Source of the DNA: Blastomyces gilchristii SLH14081
Lineage: Eukaryota > Ascomycota > Eurotiomycetes > Onygenales > Ajellomycetaceae
NCBI RefSeq assembly: GCF_000003855.2
Contig: NW_003101668.1
Coordinates: 809,068-873,067, forward strand
Reading direction: 5' to 3'
Length of the DNA stretch: 64,000 nucleotides
The position numbers were made by a program, and so were the translations under genes. The notes beneath the pieces are model-generated. The model was not told where the DNA came from. It saw nothing but the letters and a program-made list of their open reading frames with translations, and ran no database searches. Each line of letters starts with the position of its first letter. Position 1 is the first letter of the stretch. This document shows, piece after piece, positions 1-11,741 of this stretch.

Positions 1-119
1 ATTCTACATCTTTTAATGAGTATATAGATAATCTTTATATTATAGATAGATATGATAATGATTATTAATTAATTTTTAAAGATTACTATATTCAAAATAT
101 TTTCTTTATAATGTGGTTT

Positions 120-600
120 TTCATATGCTGTGACACACTCACTACAGAGAGTGAGTAAGCATGGCACAGTTAGTTGTTATTAGGGATTTTTAATCCCTTT
201 ACGTCCAAAGTATGTTGAGTATTGTTGATGAAATTCTCGTGTGCCGGCGCTATTTATCTTAGAATATATACGTACTATAGTGTTAAGATGATACCCGCGA
301 GAATCAACAATAAATGATGATGATGAGGATGAATTCTTTAACATCTGAAGGCCGTAAGCGGCTGACTAATCAGACCACCTCAATTACAAAACTGTAGAAT
401 AGTTGAAGGTTGTATTGATAGATCTATCTACAAGAACATAATATAGTGATAGGTCACGTGATCTAGTGGAATCGCTAACCGCAACGGCTGTAACACCTTC
501 TCTCAAGAAACAAGAATTATATATAAAAACACTCAATTCATCAAGATAGTCTGTGAAAATTAAATACAAATGTATAATTAAGCATTTCTGACTTTTCTGC
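120..600. other. Weakly mutated block, possibly a solo LTR
   Basis: This stretch keeps CpG and GG/CC dinucleotides that are rare in the DNA on either side. It has a CACGTGA motif near 454 and a TATA-like tatataaaa at about 519-527, a layout seen in fungal LTR promoters. I could not find matching LTR ends or a target duplication, so the LTR reading is a guess. The open frame on the minus strand at 384-569 has no recognisable similarity and is not called. Confidence 0.3.
220..312. repeat. Imperfect inverted repeat
   Basis: Tattgttgat at 220-229 is the exact reverse complement of atcaacaata at 303-312, and ttctcg near 234-239 pairs with cgagaa near 297-302. The arms enclose about 73 bases. It could be a tiny terminal-inverted-repeat element or a hairpin inside an LTR. 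Confidence 0.45.
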
Positions 601-1172
601 CTCTAAGACCTAGCAAAATCATAAATCATGTAAATATCACAGTGTTCAGAGATTTAATAAGTTCATTTATTATTATCTAAGTAATAAGAATATATTTCAA
701 ATCAATAATTTTCTGATTCAACTGTTAATATAAAAAATGAAAACATGTGTTAATATACTTACTTTAGACTGTAATAACTATCATCTTTGTAAGATCTATG
801 ATATTCTTATTATCAGTGAGAATCTATATCAGAGATGTAGTAATAAAGTCAAGCTCAATCATAAGATTTCAGATTTGTATTACTTTATAAACTGTCTCAC
901 TAAGAGTTATATATTTAGTCTTATTAAAACTTAAAGATATAAAAGATTACTTCACTGATTATTATGAAATCAGACTGTCTATAAGCTTAAAAACATAGTT
1001 AGATATTAATTTTCTATTATTATTTAAGAGATCTACTCAATTAGAAGCTGAGTAGCTAAAGAGTAAGTAGAAATTATTGAGAAAATCAGAGAAAATGAAT
1101 CTCTTATACTGATTACATTTATAGAAAATGCTTAAATTCATGATCTCTCTTAAATAATATATAATATATAAC
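601..1172. other. AT-rich mutated DNA, no gene recognised
   Basis: Very AT-rich with stops in all frames. Because it abuts the reverse copia reverse-transcriptase remnant across the MITE, it may be the distal (RNase H side) part of that copia element, but no motif was convincing. The 65-codon open frame at 737-934 looks accidental. Confidence 0.4.
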
Positions 1173-1678
1173 TAGACTGACCGTGTGACCGTGTCTGAGA
1201 CCAGGACCAGATTTTTTGATAGTCTCATTATTAATTTGACTGATTTCATTACACAGTTTTAACATTAGATAGTAGTTTCATACTGTTTCAGTGAGACTTA
1301 CTGTCTACTCTTATCACATATTTCAAATGAGATCATGATTTTCACTTCTCAATTTAAATTATTTTTATTGCTTTAAATAACTTTAAATCTCATTTGAGTG
1401 TTATCAAAAAGCATTACTTTTTAAAAAATTAAAAATAGTCTAAAAAAAACCTTAAAATGTCTAAAAATAGTAACTTTATGTCAAGAATGAAACTAAATAA
1501 GATCAAATGAAACCACTTTCTCATTTTTTTCAAGTCATGATTTCATTTTAAGATCTGATATATAGTCACTTTGCATGTTTTTTTGATGACTAGTCTCAGC
1601 GGGATTCATGCCAAGAAATATATGAGATCAGATCAAATGAAATCAAATGTGAAATTCATAATTCTGACGGCCAGTCTA
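1173..1678 (+). mobile_element. MITE copy 1, hAT-like, 506 bp
   Basis: The element starts TAGACTGACCG and ends CGGCCAGTCTA, giving a terminal inverted repeat of about 11 bases. It is flanked by an exact 8-bp duplication, TATATAAC at 1165-1172 and 1679-1686. Four more copies lie in this window. No protein is encoded. The 8-bp duplication is the hallmark of hAT transposases, so it is read as a non-autonomous hAT derivative. It sits in a reverse copia remnant. Confidence 0.88.
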
Positions 1679-1686
1679 TATATAAC

Positions 1687-2334
1687 AGAGTCTTTCAATA
1701 TTGAAATATTAAATTAATATTCTGTTAAGTAAGTAGTGAGACAGTATAAATAATATCAGAATATGTTTTAACTGTAAGATATTATAAGCAGCTCATATTA
1801 TATTAATACTACTGAATTATAAAATCAGTCTCTTTCTCAGATATTGAGAAATTATTAATATAGAATTCATTCTTCATCAGTGTTTTAATAATAACTGTAT
1901 TATCAAGATAGAAATCTTTAATAAGATATTTAATATATTGATAATATATCAAATCAATTTCTCTGTCAGAATAATTAACTTTTATACTTAAATACTTAGT
2001 TAATTAATATAGATTCTTGACTTTCAATTTCTCACTGAGTATACTTACTAGTTAATCAGCATTCTCAGAAACTTTAGATATAATATTAAGATTATTAATA
2101 TAGATTATTATATAGAAGTGATATCTGAATATATAATATCAGAGTACTAAATTATAGACACTGACGGCAAATTCAAGATTACTTAACAGAGCTGTTAAGT
2201 AATTATATCAGATCTTCACTGCAGAGTTCAGACTGTATAAACTATTCTTAACTATGTAAATAAGTGTTTTCAGTAAATCTGTCTTAAATTCAGTGAGTTG
2301 TCTTACATAGACCTTCTTAGTGAGTTACTTATAT
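1687..2334 (-). pseudogene. Ty1/copia reverse transcriptase remnant
   Basis: Read on the minus strand, this encodes a broken copia-type reverse transcriptase end. Visible in order are a degraded YGLKQ-like region, a conserved Trp-Tyr-x-x-Leu block, a catalytic YVDD equivalent that now reads YINN, and the downstream segment with FLSIKV followed by the tyrosine-rich KYL-type helix typical of copia. The Asp-to-Asn changes in the catalytic pair are G-to-A transitions and would abolish activity. Many in-frame stops are present. The left continuation is interrupted by MITE copy 1. The right end is cut at 2334 by a Gypsy LTR. Confidence 0.7.
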
Positions 2335-2612
2335 TATAACAGGCCTACGCTAAATAGATCAGTATAATATATAGATCTTATATAACAAAGTGAAAAACAT
2401 TAGAGAAGAAAAGAAAGAGAAAGTATAGAAATCAGTAATCAGAGTGAATATTTATACATGTACATAATAATGTATGTGATGAAACTTCGAGGTGAAAGAA
2501 TAGAAATTCTGTAGGTTTTCAGCTGAGAATCAGTGACCGAGAATCAGAGTGATAGAAATCTGTAAAGTGTAATGAAATAGTCTATATAATTGATCAGATA
2601 CAGCTTATTACA
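2335..2612 (-). repeat. Gypsy-1 LTR, reverse, heavily mutated
   Basis: This aligns base by base with the well-preserved reverse LTR at 45442-45712. It shares the aggcctacg start, the LTR promoter core (atataac) and the ending that corresponds to gcgcagcccgccaca. Nearly all differences are transitions, and the terminal TG/CA have themselves been mutated. It is the 3' LTR of the reverse Gypsy fragment that follows. Confidence 0.8.
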
Positions 2613-3928
2613 TTAGTTTCTTACTTTCTTCTTAATTATACATAGCTCTCATCAGTCAAGGGCCGCGGTCTTGAATAATGTGAAACTCAGAGTCTAGATC
2701 AGGTAATTATAGCTGACTTATTTTATAAGATATTATCAGCTGAAGTTATGAAGTCTCTTATTCTGAATATCTTTAATCTCTTATTCAAGTTCATTATCTT
2801 CTTCTATAATCTCTGATGACTGTCAGTTGAAAGTCAGTTGAGAAAAGAACAGATTGATGACAGTGTGATAAAGTAAGCTTGTATGAAAGATATCATGAAT
2901 TTCTGATAATATGTTAAGACAGTAGTTATAACTGTCTAGAACTTCTATCACTTTATACTTTATATAATGATAATTCAGTGTGTGAGATGAGTATGTAATC
3001 TGTATATTCTTAAGATTCAATTATACTAGATCTTCTATCTTATATTACTTAATAAGGTCTCAGTGAACATTAATTCACTCTTTCTAATTCTATTTAGTAC
3101 TTACTATGAAGACTTCTACTCAATTATAAGAATTTCAGAGTTTTATTACTATATTATTAATAATTTGAATCAGACTGTGAGAGTTCAGTGTGAAATGTAT
3201 GATCTCTAGAAGATTCAGTACTTTTATATAATATTTATATATAAGAAAGAATGAGCTTACATCTGATAAAATAACATCTCAGTCATTGATAGTGACTTCA
3301 GTATGTAGAAGAAGATTATATTAATTATCTTATAAGTAATTACAGAACTTATAAAGATAATTCTTTATAGTCTGAATTATCTGTTCTGATGTATTATTAA
3401 TCTCAGAGTGATAGACAGTTGATAAACAGTGTATAATCTTGAGAACTTAACAGATTCTTGTTCAGAAAGTACTTATGAATTTATAGTCTTAATCTGATAC
3501 TATAGATCTCAGTAATTCATGCATATGATAAAATAAGCTTCTTAGAAAAGCTTCAGTAACTTGTTCAGTATTCATCTTATTACAAGATTTCAATATTACA
3601 CTCTTACTTAATTGATTCATAATGATCAGAACATTTCTATAACTCTTACTCTTAGAGAGATTAATAGCAAAGTTAATTATCACATTTCATCAGATTCTAT
3701 TAGAGATATTAAGCAGTTTCAGCAGGCCTTTTCTACAGTTCTTTTATGAGATGATAGAGAAACAATGATTACAGTTTTAGATAAAATATCTGATGCTGTT
3801 TAATATCTCAGATCAGTAGAACTCTTAAGAGATTATTTAATATAGTTATTTACAATCTGAATAACTAGTTATATAAGAGTTATGCATCTCTTATATTATC
3901 TGAGTATGTAAGAATTCACAGTGAGAAA
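2613..3928 (-). pseudogene. Gypsy-1 pol 3' part, reverse fragment
   Basis: On the minus strand this holds the C-terminal half of a Gypsy integrase up to the LTR. It carries an IVSD motif region near 3489-3560, the core block matching 7600-8060 of the forward copy, and the post-integrase region near 2823-3020. All frames are interrupted by stops. It ends at about 3928, where the sequence switches to a forward Gypsy-1 copy starting in the protease region, so both pieces are truncated at an inverted junction. Confidence 0.78.
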
Positions 3929-6900
3929 GATTAGCTTCTGTTCAAATTTATAATTCGAAGCTTGAAGAGATCAGACAACAATGATTTAAAGAGAAAATAA
4001 TAATAAACATGATTCTTATATCTACTGTGATTGATAACATGTATAATATAAAAGCTATGATAGACAGTGATCTATGTTATTATGCAATAACTAAATCTTC
4101 AGTTGTAAGATGTTATAATCTTCAGTGTATTCTCTTATTAAAACTCTGACTTCTTGTAGAATTTAATAACTTAAAAGACATTTATATATGTTACATAATG
4201 AAGTTGAATATAGATGTTAAAGAATATTAATATGAAGATATCTATACATATAAAGTTGATAATCTCAATTATAATCTTATATTAGAACTTGTCTATCTAT
4301 CTGAACAAGATATCTTATTAAATACTTAAAACAGAAGCTTAATATTCTCTAATAATAATAGAGTTCACAAAGATAACATTTATAAGACTATGAACCTGAC
4401 ACAGATCTCTGTCAATGTCTATGATTTATTATTATTATTCTTCAATTATAGATGTATGCAGTCAGAGACTATAACATCTACCTGAGAATCTTTAGTTCTC
4501 AGAGTTTTTCCTATATCTATAGAGTCAACTATTATACACTTATCAATTTCAGATATATAAAATCAGAAAATTCCAGCTCAGAATACAAAAACTGTTTATA
4601 AATTACAGTATTTCAACATCTATTAATACTTTGAAATCATTTGAAAATATCATGACAAAGGAAAAGAGAATATAGTCTTAAAGATAGACACATTAAATAG
4701 ATAGATAGAAAAGAACAGAAAGAAACAAGTACAGTAAAGAGAGCTATAGAACAAGATCTCTGCAGTTTACATCTTAAGCTATATACATATTTTAACACTC
4801 TATATAACTGACTGCTGTCTCTGTTCTCTCAGGCCTGCTTCAGAGATTATCATTTCTTCTAAAGAGCTGCTGCTCAGCTAGCTTCTGTAACTAGCTTATT
4901 TATAAGTGAGATTCTCACTAAGAATAACATCAGAGCTACTCAATTCTAGTTAAGTCTCTAATCTTTCAGCTGTCAATCTCAGTATTTCAGTCTATCAATT
5001 GACTGTCACAGTCTTGCTTGCACTAATCACCTATTAAGAGTGCCTAGGTCTTGTCTCATCTAGGTTCTTGCTAGGTTCAGAGTGTTCTAATCAGATAGTT
5101 TTTAAATCTCATTCTCTGAAAGTAAGTGTCTAGAGTGAGGGGGATAAGACCTGATCAGTTAAGCTTGATAATAATTCACTATTCTGTGAGCACTCTAGAT
5201 TCTAATCACTCTAGTACTGATCTAACTTGAAGTGCCTGAGAGACTGTTAACTCTAAGATCAGTGAGAATTAGTGTCTGGGAACCTCTGGGATGAACATCT
5301 TAAGCTTGACAATGATTCACTATAGTGCACCCGGGGGTCCTCAGTACTGTTTTATGACTTAACAGTAGAAGCTGTGATTAAGATGACTCTCACAGGGTTC
5401 AAACCAGCTCCCTCTTGGCATTCATTCCCTGGGGGGAAGGCCGCTAATTGAGGCTCCATGGTAGCGTAGTTAACCACTACGCCACCGGGCCAATGTCTAT
5501 GAAATGCTCTGAAAAAGAAGTCACTGAAAAGATCACTGATAGTAGAACTATATAACAATCTATTCTATTAGTCTGACTGATATTAAGAAAGCTCTAGAGA
5601 AGTTATTCTATACTATAATAACAGATTCTTATACAAAACTCTCTCAATAATATTACAAGTATCTAGATATCTTTTGACAAGATAATATTATAAATATACC
5701 TCTCTTAGAAGATCTAAGAGTGAATCACAGTATTAAGTTAGAAAGAAAGAATGATAAGAATTCTGAGTCATTATAAGACTCTCTTTATAATATGTCTTAA
5801 GATGAACTTCTTCTTCTTCAGAAGACACTCAATAATCTGTTAAATAAGAAATTTATATATATTAGTAACTCTTTCACTGCAGCTTCTATTCTCTTTACAA
5901 AGAAATTAGATAAAGAACTCTGATTCTGTGTGAACTATTGAGAATTGAACAGATTAATTAAGAAAGACTGCTATTCTTTATCTCTTATCAATGAAACTCT
6001 AGCTTACATCAGATAAGCTCAATGATTTATAAAACTAGATATTATTACTGTATTTTATAAAATCTATATCACTGAAGAAGATAAATAGCTTATAGTATTC
6101 TGAATATGCTATAATCTCTTTGAATAAGTAGTTACACTCTTTGAACTGACTAATACTCTCAGTATATTTTAGAAGTATATCAACTGAATACTCTGAAATT
6201 TCCTTGATAAATTTGTATCTGTATATCTCAATAACATTCTCATCTTCACTGATAAGTTCAGAAAAGAATATCAAGAACACATGCAAAGAGTATTACAATA
6301 ATTATAAGAAGCAGAACTATCAATAGATATTAACAAGTGTGATTTCAAAGTCAAGAGTATCAAATATCTAGGTTTTATCATAGAAGCTGATAAGAGAATT
6401 TGAATAAATTCTGAGAAAGTCTTCATTATTCTTGAATGAGAAGCTTTATATACTGTGAAAGATATATGAAGCTTCATTGAATTTACTAAATTCTATCAGC
6501 AATTTATATAAAACTTCTCAGATATTGTGAGATCACTTATAGAACTTATTAAGAAGAACTCAGTATTTCAGTAATTAGTGAACACTGAAGCTGTATTTAC
6601 ACAGATAAAGAAGATGTTCATCAACATCTCTCTACTAATAATATTTAACTGTGATTATGAAATGATTATTAAAGCTGACTTCTCTGACTATATTATAGAG
6701 AGAGCTATATTACAATATAATAATAAAGATGTCTTACAATCATGTACTTTTATATCTAAGAAACTGAGTTCTGCTGAATACAACTATGAGATTTATAATA
6801 AGAAACTTCTTACAATTATACACTATCTAGAAGAATGAGACTCTGAACTTCAAAGTATCTTCAAATTTGAGATAATCATAGATTATAAGAATCTTAAGTA

Positions 6901-8665
6901 TTTTATAATTATCTGTAAGCTTACTGAACATCAGATGCAATGATCTGAGCTATTAAGCTGTTTTCATTTCACTATACACTATCATCTCAGCAGTCAGAAC
7001 TCAATGATAGATGCTCTCTCATGATAAGAGTAAGATATATCATTCAATATAACAGATACATGTTGAATGAACTGAGAATATCAGCTCTTGAATCTGAAGA
7101 TATTAGTTAACTACAATAAGATCACTTATAATACTATAGATGCTTTGCTGATCAGAACATCTTCTGAATCTATACTGAATAAATTATAATATATAACAGC
7201 TCAAACTGATGAACTTCTTTAAACACTCACTGAAGCAGTATGTCAAGAAGCACTCTGATTCCCTTCAGAACTATGTATAAGAACTGACATCTCAGAATAC
7301 TTAATCAATAACAATAATACTCTGTAATTTTATAAATAATGCTGAGTCTCTCACTCTGAACTCTTGCATACTCAGATAATACAAGAGATGTATAATTCTT
7401 ATATAATCAGTTATTCAGGTTATAAACAACTATGTTAAATGATCTCTCAAGAGTTCTACTGATCTGAGATATTAAACAGTATCAGATGTTTTATCTGAAA
7501 CTGTAATCATTATTATTTCATTATCTTGTAAAAGAACTGTAGAAAAGACCTGCTGAAACTGTTTAATATCTCTAATAAAATCTGATAAGATATGATAATT
7601 AACTTCACTATTAATCTCTCTGAGAGTAAGAGTTGTAGAAACATTCTGATTATTATGAACTGATTGAGTAAAGATATAATATTGAAATCTTATAATAAGA
7701 TGAATACTGAATAAGTCACTGAAGCTTTTCTATAGAGCTCATTTTATTAGATGCATGAATTACTGAGATCTATAGTATCAGATTGAAACTATCAATTCAA
7801 AAGTACTCTCTGAATAAGAATCTGTCAAGTTCTCAAGATTATACACTGTTTATCAACTATCTATCACTCTGAGGCTGATAATATATTAAAATGGATAATT
7901 CAGACTATAAAGAATTACCTTTATAAGTTCTGTAATCACTTATAAGATGATTGATATGATCTTCTTCTACACACTGAAGTTGCTATCAATGACTGAGATG
8001 CTGTTTCAACAGATGTAAGCTTATTCTTTCTTTCATATAAATATCATATGAAGGTATTGAATCTTCTAAAGATTATATATTTCACACTGAATCTCTGCAG
8101 TCTGATTTAGATCACTGATAATATAGTAATAAAGCTCTGAGATGTCTGTGATTGAGCAGAAGTCTTCATAATAAGTGCTAAACAGAATTAAGAAGATTGA
8201 ATTAATATTCACTGAGATCTCACTGAGTAATATGAGATAGAAGACCTGATGTGATTGAATCTTAAAAATATATAAATTATATACTCATCTTATACACTGA
8301 ATTATCATCATATCAAATATAAAGTAATAGAAGTTCTAGACAGTTATAATTACTATCTTAACATATTATCAGAGATTTATAATATCTTTCATATAAGCTT
8401 GCTTCACTGCACTATCACTGATCTGTTTCCTTCTTAACTGACTTCTAATTAACAGTTATCAGAAATTGTAGAAGAAGACAATGAACTTGAGTAAGAGATT
8501 GAAGATATTCTTGATAAGAGATCTCACAGTCACAGCTGATAATATCTTATGAAATGAGTTAGTTATAATTATCTGATCTGAACTCTGAACTCTGTGTTAT
8601 CTGAAACAGTGACTCTTGACTGATAAGAACTATACATAATCTCATCTCTGAAAAGAGAGAACTAA
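3929..8665 (+). pseudogene. Gypsy-1 copy A: protease, RT, RNase H, integrase, chromodomain
   Basis: A 5'-truncated chromovirus pol with many in-frame stops. In order: a retroviral-type protease whose DSG motif reads DSD (near 4060); a reverse transcriptase from about 5840, with catalytic YLDD changed to YLNN at 6224-6235; RNase H near 6640-7020; an integrase with HHCC-like and DDE-core regions near 7340-8000; and a C-terminal chromodomain near 8495-8590. The chromodomain places it among chromoviruses, whose integrases are directed to methylated H3K9 heterochromatin. gag and the 5' LTR are absent. A SINE splits it at 4425-5491. Confidence 0.85.
4425..5491 (-). mobile_element. Long tRNA-derived SINE-like element (minus)
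   Basis: It is flanked by the 11-bp duplication AATGTCTATGA at 4414-4424 and 5492-5502, inside Gypsy-1 copy A. On the minus strand it begins with a tRNA-like head: an A-box match TGGCGTAGTGG within about 20 bases of the end, and a B-box match GGTTTGAACCC about 80 bases later. It ends in an (AAT)n tail (attattattattc on the plus strand at about 4427-4440). At about 1.07 kb it is long for a SINE, and the body has no recognised protein. The same tail type is seen in the element at 10968-11341. Confidence 0.72.
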
Positions 8666-8936
8666 TGTAACAGGCTGCATCTGATCAATTATATAGACTA
8701 TTTTATTACACTTCATAGATTCTGCTGAAAGCTTCAATTCTCAGTCACTGATTCTTGACTGAAAAACTTATGAAATTCCTGTTTTTCCACCCTGAAGCTT
8801 TACTGCATACACATATAAATATTCACTTCAATTGCTGATTCTCACACTTTCTCTTTCTTTCCTTCTCTAATGTTTTTCACTTTTGTATTATATAATCTAT
8901 ATATTATACTGATCTATTCGGCGTAGGCCTCTTACA
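8666..8936 (+). repeat. Gypsy-1 LTR (3' LTR of copy A), 271 bp
   Basis: Starts TGTAACAGGCTGC and ends GGCCTCTTACA, matching the ends of the other Gypsy-1 LTRs in this window. It has the same 271-bp length as the solo LTR at 45442-45712. It carries a TATATAA-like promoter near its 3' end. The base context just upstream is purine-rich (aaaagagagaact), consistent with a polypurine tract. Confidence 0.88.
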
Positions 8937-10955
8937 CTTCACTTTCATATTTTTCTAAACATTATACATACTATAAAGATAATAAAATTCAATCTAGACT
9001 CGCTATCTCTCTGAGATTATAATTCAAATATTCGAGTTTATAAATCTTTCAACTCTCTACTCATCAATTCAGACCTGCTGTACTCTTCTTAATGTATTTC
9101 AATGCTGTGACAGAGACATTCTTGATAAATACTGACAGACTACTTTCAATCTTGCTTACACATTTCATCAACTATTATCTCTTATTGATAATAACTTGAT
9201 AAAAAGAGATATTGTACTTGTTTTTCTGATGAAAACTACAGTGAAGTTTCTGAATTATGATTAGACAGATCTACTTATCTCAATTTATATCAAGTTTGTA
9301 TACACACTGTCTAATGAAATTGATTTTCTTCAATGAATTTGAGAAAGTAAACTGAGACTCTTGACACTTTATTCAGTAAGAAGAAGATTGACATTCTTAC
9401 TAGACAAACATGATGTGTTTAAGGTAGAGAATGAGGCAGAGATTCTAAGAGTTGATTTTGAGTATCTATCATGCATCAACATTGAAAAGTTGTCACTTGC
9501 TCTTGTTATTACTTCACACTTCTACTTTGATGACAATCTGTTGACTTCTGAAATGTCATTCATCTCTCACATATGCTTTCACTGTGAGTGTGATTTGTAT
9601 TGCTCTTATCACTCTCAACAGATCTAATTTAGTTTGACTGAGATCTTATTGATCTCACAACAACTATGCTAATACTACAAGTGTAAGAATTGTGATCAGA
9701 AAAGTCTTTTATTAAATGATAGCTCAATACTAGTAAAGTTCAGAGATGAATGAACTTCACATTCAGAGTGTATAATATTTCACTGTAAAAGTTCTTAATC
9801 TCAGATACAATGTTAATTTAGCCAGTTATAAATACTTTCTTCTCAGTCAACCGCTGGCATTGTAGTATATATACAGGTTCTTCAAAGAGCTATAACAAAT
9901 TGAAGTGAATCTGACAGAGAATATACACACAGCAGAAGGTGTGATTATAGTTTTATCATATCTGACTTTGCTCAGATACAGAGATGAGCTCAGAAGATTA
10001 TTAAAGCTGCTAGAATAATGCATTATAATCTATATAGCAGATTAATCTTAAGTGATGTGAGATGTGATTTCACAGAGAGAGCTCAGCTAATATCAAGAAC
10101 TCTCTCACAGATTTTATTCTAGTCTGATTAGTCAAATGCATCAAGATGTCAAAGAGATGACTTGATTTAAAAGTATAAAGATGTTCACTTTTCTCATTCT
10201 TCTAACATACTTATTCTTGCTATAATTATTATTTCTATTTTATCAGAGATCTAGAACTTAAACTAGTGAGATAAAAACTTGAATTGAGAATTCAGCTCAA
10301 TTAAACAAGATAGTAGTATAGCTGAGATTAAATAGTCTGAGAAGTATAGCTTCTGACTCTATAAACATTAGAGATTTAGATACTTTGAATTTTAAGTAAT
10401 AATTTCATACTCTGCTTCTGTATGAATTAAAAGATTCTTCAGAGTATTCAGTATCACTTTACAGATGTTATAATTGAGCTTCTTGAAATTCTTCAGATGC
10501 TTTCACTCAAAGTGTTTAATTATACTACTCTTATAATAGAAGTGTGTATGTTTCTGAAGCTTTGATTTCTCATTTTGAAGACAGAGAAAACATATTGTTA
10601 ATCACTTGCTCTTCTTTAGCTCTTCACTACTCTTGATGAGAACCGAGCGGATAGCTTTCTCAATGAAAGATATGTGTGACTTATTTATCAATAACAGTGT
10701 ATTCTCTCTGTCTTGAATTATTTTGTTTCTGACATTCGGGCTATAGTACTGACGCAGAAAGCTCTTCTGAATCTTGCAGTACAATGTGATCACATTGATT
10801 GTCTTGACCCGTCTATACTGCTCTATGTTTCAAAAGTTCTTCAGAAGAATCAGAAGAAAATCAATTAGAATTATCATCTCTGAGATCATATATTCTGTCT
10901 GCTCTAGCACACTCTTCACTACTTCATCAACTATTAGGCCTGTAAACTGGTGCTC
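8937..10955. other. Unidentified decayed element X, left part
   Basis: Not similar to the Gypsy, copia or LINE families here. It contains a plus-strand open frame at 9361-9627 (88 codons, Cys/His-rich end, CFHCECDLYC) that I do not recognise, and a degenerate minus-strand frame near 10602-10952. Removing the later SINE and the full-length Gypsy-1 joins this block to 25453 onward, so it is one older sequence. A few weakly mutated patches remain, such as near 9845-9880. Confidence 0.45.
10602..10952 (-). pseudogene. Degenerate coding frame in element X
   Basis: A single minus-strand frame stays open for about 116 codons except for one TGA, which fits a Trp codon hit by mutation. It ends in a lysine-rich tail. 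The composition is protein-like (LYCKIQKSFLRQYY, SEELKKSK), and the region is less mutated than its surroundings. No family was recognised. It probably continues upstream across the SINE and Gypsy insertions into 25453-27600. Confidence 0.4.
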
Positions 10956-10967
10956 ACTGTCAATGAT

Positions 10968-11341
10968 TTCGCCCCGGTGGCCGAATGGTTAATGCGGCCA
11001 CCGGGTAGCGCCTTGGTGTGGGAAACCAAGGCGTGTAGGTTTGAAACCCGCAGGGGATACATTAAATCTGAAACCCAAGCACCTCAGGTTTCTAATAAAT
11101 ACAGAGGTGTACAAATCACTTCAATAAATCACTCTATGTTTCTGAACTGGGAAGTTATTATCGCATGTATCTAATTGTCACTTCTTTGTATTTCCTATGT
11201 TCTTGTTATATTGACATGGTCTCAACACCTGTATTTCCTCCTGTATAATCAACACTTGATCTGTATTTAACATCACACAAGAACTCATCATAAGCTCTGC
11301 TTGCATTGGAGTATAATGAAAGAATAATAATAATAATAATA
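10968..11341 (+). mobile_element. tRNA-derived SINE, 374 bp
   Basis: An exact 12-bp duplication ACTGTCAATGAT flanks it at 10956-10967 and 11342-11353. The 5' head, from 10971, is tRNA-like. It has an A-box region GGTGGCCGAATGG and a D-arm hairpin. It also has an 8-bp perfect stem (CGCCTTGG/CCAAGGCG) in the anticodon-arm position, and a B-box GGTTTGAAACCC. The body is about 250 bases, and the 3' end is a (AAT)n tail at about 11322-11341. A and B boxes mean polymerase III transcription is expected. Mobilisation would need a partner LINE. Confidence 0.87.
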
Positions 11342-11353
11342 ACTGTCAATGAT

Positions 11354-11431
11354 CAGCTGCTCTTTGTTATATCTTTTCAGCTTCTTTCTCTTCAGCTTAA
11401 CTCTTGTCTACTGCTTGACATTATTCAAGTG
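11354..11431. other. Element X, middle piece
   Basis: A 78-base remnant of element X between the SINE target duplication and the 5' end of the full-length Gypsy-1. The last five bases, AAGTG (11427-11431), are the Gypsy target duplication. Confidence 0.5.
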
Positions 11432-11741
11432 TGTAGCGGGCTGCGCCCGATCAATCATATAGACTATTCTGTTACACTTCACAGATTTCAACTGCTTCAT
11501 TCTTGAACACATACACTTCAATTCTCAGTCATTCTCAATCACTGATTCTCAGTTATCATGAACATGTATAGATTCTTTCACTCTGAAGCCTCACTGTGTA
11601 CATCACCACATATGTGTATAAATATTCACTTTAATTACTAATTCTCACACTTTCTCTTTCTTTTCCTTCTCTAATGTTTTTCTCTTTGTTATATAAGACC
11701 TATAGATATTATATCAATCTATTTAACATGAGTCTCTTATA
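11432..11741 (+). repeat. Gypsy-1 B 5' LTR
   Basis: Starts TGTAGCGGGCTGCGCCCGA and ends in CTTATA, mutated from CTTACA. It is 310 bp, the same length as its 3' partner. It carries the shared gttatataagacc promoter core. Confidence 0.88.

Noticed and set aside
5385..5491. Functional tRNA gene on the minus strand
   Set aside because: Only the A-box and B-box regions and a D-arm-like hairpin fit; it forms the head of an inserted element bounded by target duplications.
10971..11057. Functional tRNA gene
   Set aside because: A and B boxes and an anticodon-like arm are present, but the arms do not form a complete cloverleaf. The unit is followed by a body, an (AAT)n tail and flanking duplications, so it is the head of a SINE.
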